A stretch of DNA of 64,000 nt. Origin: Calvatia gigantea (lineage: Eukaryota; Basidiomycota; Agaricomycetes; Agaricales; Lycoperdaceae). The translations under genes and the position numbers were made by a program. How positions within the stretch are numbered: position 1 is the stretch's first letter; every line of letters begins with the position of its first letter. Below, piece after piece: positions 59,580 through 64,000 of the stretch. The DNA is taken from NCBI GenBank assembly GCA_025093985.1, contig JACAAK010000005.1:2960974-3024973 (forward strand). The letters are read 5' to 3'. The notes beneath the pieces were generated by a model. The model did not search any database, had not been told where the DNA came from, and saw only the letters and a list, made by a program, of their open reading frames with translations.

Positions 59580-62500
59580 TCAAGCTTCAGCTAACCAACC
59601 ATCCAAGGTAGTCTGACGCAAGTCAGTACGTTGATCTCTGTTGAGATCTGGAAAACTACCTAGATCACGTCTTTCTAAGACAGCCCGCCGCCAAGAAGCA
59701 GCGAGATCTATAAGTTGTTTCGTTCGTCGCTTACTGACGATCAACCGCCGATCAAGAAGTCCAAGTTTATCCAAGCGTAGATACTCACCTCTGCCCACCA
59801 GAGACTTAGCAACTACACTAGAATGAGCGTCAACCCGCCATAGCGGATCTTCACCACCCCAATGCAATCGCCCTCCCCGACGAGTTTCAGTAAGTTCCGG
59901 CTTAGTTGCGAGTATTTCCGCGGAGAGTTCTGATTTCTCCGGGGTATTACCGAAGGATAATGTGCGTAGTGCAACTATCCATCCAGACTTCAGGCTGTCT
60001 GCCAACGTTTGAACGTTAAATAAATCCCATGACAAGTTATATTCTGATTTAAGGACAAGGACGTCCGCTGGTTCAGGTCGACTCTCTCTAAGCCGATTAT
60101 CCCAACGTTCCTTATAGTTTCTCCTTAACCAAGAAGCAATTAACTTAGGAGGGTAGCCTCTCGCAATATAGATATCCGCAATTTCTCTACATGCTTCTAC
60201 GTAGTAATCATACTTCGAAGAAAGAGTGGCTAGCCTACTCAGTTCACTCGTGAATGTGCCGCGCTTGACATATTCCGGGTGAGAGCTAATCCATGGTAAA
60301 CGTTCGAAATGGTTAAGCGGTTTCCTGTACGGTTTGTGACGAAACTCACCGTCCTCAAAAAAGAGGGTCAAATCCAGGAAGTTGACGTGATTATCATCCG
60401 CATCCCATTCAATTTCACAGTTCTCGAATTTGAGAGGACTTACCCATCCAAGTGCCTCTCCGTATGACCTAGCGTACACTAAGGCCAAACAATCATCGAT
60501 ATAACGTCCATAATACGCTACGCGGGCGGTTGAACCCATACGATAGGCTTCCTCATGGTGTACTCCATAAAGATTAGCTAAATCCGGTGAGCATGCAACG
60601 CCCATCGCTAATCCGTGATTCTGCCTATAATAATCCCCGTCGAACTGGAATATAAGATCGTCGTTGGCCGCTTTGAGGCACTCCCTCATTAACCAAGCTC
60701 TGTTGGTAGATTCCTCAACGCTTAAATCCTCTTGCATCGATAACCATTTAAGGTATCTGTCATTAACAATCTCTAGACAGCGATCCTTATCGATATTAGG
60801 ATAGAATGCTACAACGTCACCAGAGACGAAGTATAAGCGATGCAGCGACCCATTTATTAATTTAAATTGGGGTAACGACAATTTAGCAAGCTTAAGTACC
60901 AAATCCTTTGTTCCATGAATTATGAATGGACTCTCGGCAATTAATGGTTTAAGATGCTTGGAGACATACTTCCCGGCTGGACCTTGTATAACAGAGTGGC
61001 AAGGGATAATCGGCCTTGCTTTTACCGGTTGTTTATGGATTTTAGGGATCACATAAAAATTTGGGAGACGGTCAGCATACTCCGCCCAAGTATCTTCCTT
61101 GTGACGGTAATTTGTAGCCATGACCTCCGGTAAAAAGAAACTCCTAAAGAAGTCCGGAAGTTGCGGGTGAACATCATGTTCAGCACAGAATTTTGCAATT
61201 CTCTCCATGTGCGAAAGCTTCGACCATATGTACCAATGGACCGATCCATACTCGCCAGTAGTATGGTCCATATGATTAGGATCAGGATGGAACGTTTTCG
61301 GGTCAAATTTAAGTTTTGTATAGTCAGGAGTATCCCGACTACCCATAGCGTTAAGAAGCTTAAGCGCGCTTTCTATGAACCAGGATCGCGGAGCAACTGC
61401 GCAACCGAGGTTTTTATCAGTGACCATCAGTAGGAGCTCGTGAGTTACTAGATAGTCGCGGAGTTTGGAGATCGGCGGTAAAAGCGATCTAGGTGTGCGA
61501 CCGCCAATCTGGTCATCGTCGGGCAATTGCGAGACTACTTTATTAATCGTCCGCGTCCCTTCATCGATGCCAAACTCAAATGCTCTGTCTAAACGATCCG
61601 CACGCTTTCTAGAAGCTTTGGACGGAGTCGCGTAGTCTGGATCATAGTCGTTGATTAATTCATTATTGTCATGATCCTCCATAATTCTGAAGCGAACTGA
61701 CCAACGGAGACGATCAACGAAATCGTCCCAAGCATCTAAGATTAATTGCTTAGAATACTTAGTGGGGAGCATGTACTTAAGTCCCGCACTCAAATGAATC
61801 GCTAAATCACGCGGTACATCGCAGTCAATCATGTGAATTGTGGACCTATAGCGCATACTTTCTAAAACTACAGAAGGTATTCTAGCCCAAATAAACCGCT
61901 GCGCGTGACGAAGGGAAACGGTCAGTAGCCAACCTGGATAGGTGGATGAAATATCCCACCTGAAAGGCGCGCGATGCACGCGTAGTCCTAGGACGCCGTT
62001 ATCATCTATTACGACCTCCCGCCTTTCCCCTTCTTGTTCGGCTTGGATTTGCCCTGATTGCGTTGTCGAACTTGCTTGCCACCCTTGGTCCCCCGTACGC
62101 GTTGGGCTTGACCACCGGAGGATCTCCCCCCAGTGGCCCCGTCCTTCGCGCGCTGACCTCCTCCCTTGCCTGGCTTGGGATTCTGGTGGAAAAGGTAAGG
62201 AAAAATTGTCAGAGCTTAGCAGATCAGCATAAGCGTCGATGGACGATCGACGCACCTGCTTGCCCTTCCCTTTACCCTTCTCGAGCGCCTTAGCTACTTC
62301 CGCCTTGACCATCTCCGCGACGGACTTGGAAGATGACGCCTCCTGGACGTCGTCGATGGCTGCTCGCTGGAGCCGTTGTTTATCTGCTTTATTCTTGGAC
62401 TCCTTGTTCAGCGCGTCTTCTACGATGCCGATCGCGCGACTCCAGATAACTGGGATGTCGTCAAGGAGGTCCCTAAAAGCGGCGACCACGGCTGGGTCGT

Positions 62501-63404
62501 CAGTCCTACCCTTCAAAACAGGCCGCCCATGTACATCAGGATGCTTATGGTCCCACACAAGGACCTTAGCTTCCTTATGCAATCGTTCGAACGTGGCAAC
62601 GAGGTCGGCGTAAAGGCGATCGCCGGTAGCCGTGAAGTGTGCGGTGGTCATGACGGGGGCGCTGGTAGCAGCCCGAGGCGCGTCAGACCCTTCAGCGGGC
62701 TCCTCTGCATCAAATGCATCGTTGTCCACGTCCATCGCCCCACCCTCGGGGTCGATGAGCAGCGTGAGTGCGCGTAGCTCACGAGCCTCGGTTTCCTTGA
62801 GTTCAATGACCTTGTTAAGGGCCTCGAGCTCGTAGGCTTTATGGAGGTCGTTCAAGGAGGTGCGAACCTCCTCGGCGTGCGCGACCATGAACGTCTTCAC
62901 AAATTGTGGTTGCGCTCTTTTGGTCTGAAGGGAGGGGGGGATTTTCCCGTTATCTCGTGAGTCGTGCAGACTCTTGAGTTGGCGCTCGACTGCAGCCAAG
63001 GACTTTCGGGCGCGCATCGCAGCCTCGAGGTGCTCCTTAAAGACACCCCTGTAGTCCCCAGGAAATATGCATCCCAGCAGATCGAAGAGGTTTTCGCAGC
63101 CCATAATGGGCGCGCGCCTCGCGATCGCTTGTGCCTGCTGGAGTTTTTGAACGTTCTGAGGCGAGTTCGCCTTTCCCTCCAGAACGGTCTCCAAGGCGCC
63201 CAGCGTTTGCGCTATTGCTATGGCAGGGGCAGCCGCAGGACTTTGCTCCCGAACGTGGAGCCCTCGGGTCGCACCTCTCGCGAGTTGAGAGATCGGCAGG
63301 GTGAATGGACGAGGGACAGCGGGGCGAGAACCAGCGGAGCCGCGGCCACGGCCACGGCCACGTTTCGAAGGGCCAGAAGATGATCCTGAAGCACGAGGGG
63401 GCAT
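59580..63404 (-). CDS. Penelope-like reverse transcriptase
   Basis: 1274 codons without a stop, ATG at 63404. The first 500 or so residues are low-complexity and helical, with basic GRGRGRG near the start. RT motifs from about residue 790: VIPKIHKQPVKARPIIP, SGDVVAFYPNID (first catalytic Asp), QNHGLAMGVACSPDLANLYG, YYGRYIDDCLAL (catalytic DD, about residue 965), HVNFLDLTLFF, then HPEYVKRGTFTSELSRLA. Order and wording fit Penelope-like RTs, not LINE or LTR types. The C-terminal 200 residues show no GIY-YIG nuclease. Two possible introns, 62183-62255 (73 nt) and 61960-62015 (56 nt), together remove 129 nt and would expose a basic Lys/Gly-rich segment in another frame. The gene appears intact. 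Function: copying of element RNA into DNA, probably at chromosome ends. Confidence 0.88.
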   Translation of the reverse strand: MPPRASGSSSGPSKRGRGRGRGSAGSRPAVPRPFTLPISQLARGATRGLHVREQSPAAAPAIAIAQTLGALETVLEGKANSPQNVQKLQQAQAIARRAPIMGCENLFDLLGCIFPGDYRGVFKEHLEAAMRARKSLAAVERQLKSLHDSRDNGKIPPSLQTKRAQPQFVKTFMVAHAEEVRTSLNDLHKAYELEALNKVIELKETEARELRALTLLIDPEGGAMDVDNDAFDAEEPAEGSDAPRAATSAPVMTTAHFTATGDRLYADLVATFERLHKEAKVLVWDHKHPDVHGRPVLKGRTDDPAVVAAFRDLLDDIPVIWSRAIGIVEDALNKESKNKADKQRLQRAAIDDVQEASSSKSVAEMVKAEVAKALEKGKGKGKQVRRSSIDAYADLLSSDNFSLPFPPESQARQGRRSAREGRGHWGEILRWSSPTRTGDQGWQASSTTQSGQIQAEQEGERREVVIDDNGVLGLRVHRAPFRWDISSTYPGWLLTVSLRHAQRFIWARIPSVVLESMRYRSTIHMIDCDVPRDLAIHLSAGLKYMLPTKYSKQLILDAWDDFVDRLRWSVRFRIMEDHDNNELINDYDPDYATPSKASRKRADRLDRAFEFGIDEGTRTINKVVSQLPDDDQIGGRTPRSLLPPISKLRDYLVTHELLLMVTDKNLGCAVAPRSWFIESALKLLNAMGSRDTPDYTKLKFDPKTFHPDPNHMDHTTGEYGSVHWYIWSKLSHMERIAKFCAEHDVHPQLPDFFRSFFLPEVMATNYRHKEDTWAEYADRLPNFYVIPKIHKQPVKARPIIPCHSVIQGPAGKYVSKHLKPLIAESPFIIHGTKDLVLKLAKLSLPQFKLINGSLHRLYFVSGDVVAFYPNIDKDRCLEIVNDRYLKWLSMQEDLSVEESTNRAWLMRECLKAANDDLIFQFDGDYYRQNHGLAMGVACSPDLANLYGVHHEEAYRMGSTARVAYYGRYIDDCLALVYARSYGEALGWVSPLKFENCEIEWDADDNHVNFLDLTLFFEDGEFRHKPYRKPLNHFERLPWISSHPEYVKRGTFTSELSRLATLSSKYDYYVEACREIADIYIARGYPPKLIASWLRRNYKERWDNRLRESRPEPADVLVLKSEYNLSWDLFNVQTLADSLKSGWIVALRTLSFGNTPEKSELSAEILATKPELTETRRGGRLHWGGEDPLWRVDAHSSVVAKSLVGRGEYLRLDKLGLLDRRLIVSKRRTKQLIDLAASWRRAVLERRDLGSFPDLNRDQRTDLRQTTLDGWLAEA

Positions 63405-63488
63405 CGCGAAGTAGATGTCGAAACAGGGAAAACGGAGAGAGGAGGAGGTGATTCCTAAAAAACCGTTGAGTTGTCCGATGGAGGAGAC

Positions 63489-63553
63489 AGCGCAACAGGC
63501 TGGGGAGCTACCCCAGCCACCTGTTTCGTCTTATGACAGACTCATCAGGCGCT
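63489..63553 (-). ncRNA. Hammerhead ribozyme in repeat C
   Basis: Identical in sequence to the copy in repeat A: CTGATGA, GTC/GAC helix II, GAAA, long helix III, cleavage after GTT and helix I of five pairs. It lies upstream of the RT gene on the same strand, so it would cut the transcript near its 5' end. Confidence 0.88.
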
Positions 63554-63985
63554 CTGATTATCCATCAGTACCTACCAAACCAATAGAACGCGTACGATCG
63601 CGCTATACTTGGGGATGAGTATAATTAACTCGATCCATGGAACAGTTGACAAATGTCAACGAGCGCTAATAAAGCGCCCAAAAATTCAAGCGCTTGTGGG
63701 CGCTTAAATTATCGTCAGGAAATACAAAGGTAAGGAAAACTTTTTACTTAAGCGCCCGCGTAGCGCCCAAATGCGGGGCGCCCATTAAGCGCCCACGCAC
63801 ATGAATACATGTTTTCACCAGAAGTGAAAATAAACATATCAAGTAACTGACAATGTCATCAGCTTGACAACTGAAGGCGGGGTACATACCATGGCAGGTT
63901 ATTTACGCAACAGTCCAGCTCAGACAATCCCTTAGTCCATCTATCAGCCTGCGCATCACGAGACAAGGCCGGTTCCACTCACCAT

Positions 63986-64000
63986 TGTTAGGGGAGGTTA
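63986..64000 (+). repeat. Telomere-like repeat at window end
   Basis: 'ttaggggaggtta' follows copy C in the same place as in A and B; it is cut by the end of the window. Confidence 0.5.

Larger units (their letters stand above)
57842..64000 (-). mobile_element. Endonuclease-lacking Penelope-like retroelement with tandem terminal repeats (Coprina-like)
   Basis: A composite of direct repeats A (57842-58390) and B (58393-58953), an ORF unit (58956-63449) and repeat C (63450 to window end). The single long reverse transcriptase frame is on the minus strand. Repeat copies in the same direction on both sides, hammerhead ribozymes in each and the Penelope-type RT identify the class. No GIY-YIG endonuclease is seen after the RT, and TTAGGG-like sequence lies at the right end of each repeat; both are hallmarks of the telomere-attached, endonuclease-lacking Penelope group known from rotifers and basidiomycetes. 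The element continues past 64000. Confidence 0.85.
63450..64000 (-). repeat. Terminal repeat copy C (pLTR), upstream of the RT gene
   Basis: Starts 46 bp upstream of the RT ATG with 'attcctaaaaaaccgttgag'. More diverged from A and B than these are from each other, e.g. in the 63800-63850 part. It probably contains the promoter and 5' leader. It runs to the window end. Confidence 0.82.

Noticed and set aside
59580..63404. LINE or LTR-retrotransposon identity for the long RT frame
   Set aside because: There is no APE endonuclease, integrase, RNase H or gag zinc knuckle, and the motif wording (LAMGVACSPDLANLYG, YIDD, FLDLTLFF, HPEYVKRGTF) fits Penelope-like RTs.
63478..63618. Plus-strand mini-ORF beginning MEETAQQAGELPQPP, conserved in all three terminal repeats
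   Set aside because: It lies over the hammerhead on the opposite strand; its conservation is explained by the ribozyme and the recent copying of the repeats.
1..64000. CRISPR array, tRNA or rRNA genes
   Set aside because: No regular spacer-repeat array and no convincing cloverleaf or rRNA segment was seen; the tandem repeats at 56-57.8 kb lack unique equal-length spacers.

Overview
The window looks like nuclear DNA of a basidiomycete fungus, most likely an agaricomycete. Genes are dense in short introns (about 40-75 nt, GT-AG, one GC-AG). The recognisable families fit this: a MEF2/RLM1-type MADS-box factor, a Zn2Cys6 regulator with the basidiomycete-style 'GEVSCAECRRLK' entry, secreted GH24 lysozymes, a glycolipid transfer protein, a fungal APH-like kinase and a Penelope-like retroelement of the endonuclease-lacking kind.

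Layout. (1) 1-21.1 kb holds a cluster of five related genes plus one relic. They encode an unrecognised family built from repeated modules of about 200 residues, each ending in a hydrophobic strand (YYLG-V type), with phase-0 introns at the module ends. The largest member begins with a ComEC-type metallo-beta-lactamase (MBL) domain and appears to be fused to the modules; it runs off the left edge. (2) 21-41 kb is gene-poor. It carries three GH24 lysozyme copies, two of them in a large inverted duplication, a small single-pass membrane protein and the MADS gene. (3) 41-46.6 kb is almost empty apart from a 685-bp element with perfect 18-bp inverted ends. (4) 46.6-55.3 kb has a Zn2Cys6 regulator and a GLTP gene diverging from 74 bp, a gene with four zinc-finger-like CxxC...HxxxC units, an APH-like protein that has lost its catalytic aspartates, and a decayed APH copy. 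(5) 55.3-57.8 kb is a belt of palindromes, a G-rich minisatellite and hairpin repeats. (6) 57.8-64 kb is a Penelope-like element (1274-codon reverse transcriptase on the minus strand). It is flanked by three direct terminal repeats, each containing a full hammerhead ribozyme on the coding strand and each ending in TTAGGG-like sequence.

The polarity of the retroelement (3' end inward, 5' end toward the G-rich telomere-like ends) is what is expected if copies were added one after another to a chromosome end lying to the right. The last 8 kb therefore reads as subtelomere.

Several genes contain frame breaks that are nearly all single-base insertions in otherwise clean coding sequence. They may be real decay or consensus errors of the assembly, so pseudogene calls are cautious. 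All exon limits were read by eye from splice signals and paralogue alignment and may be off by a few bases.
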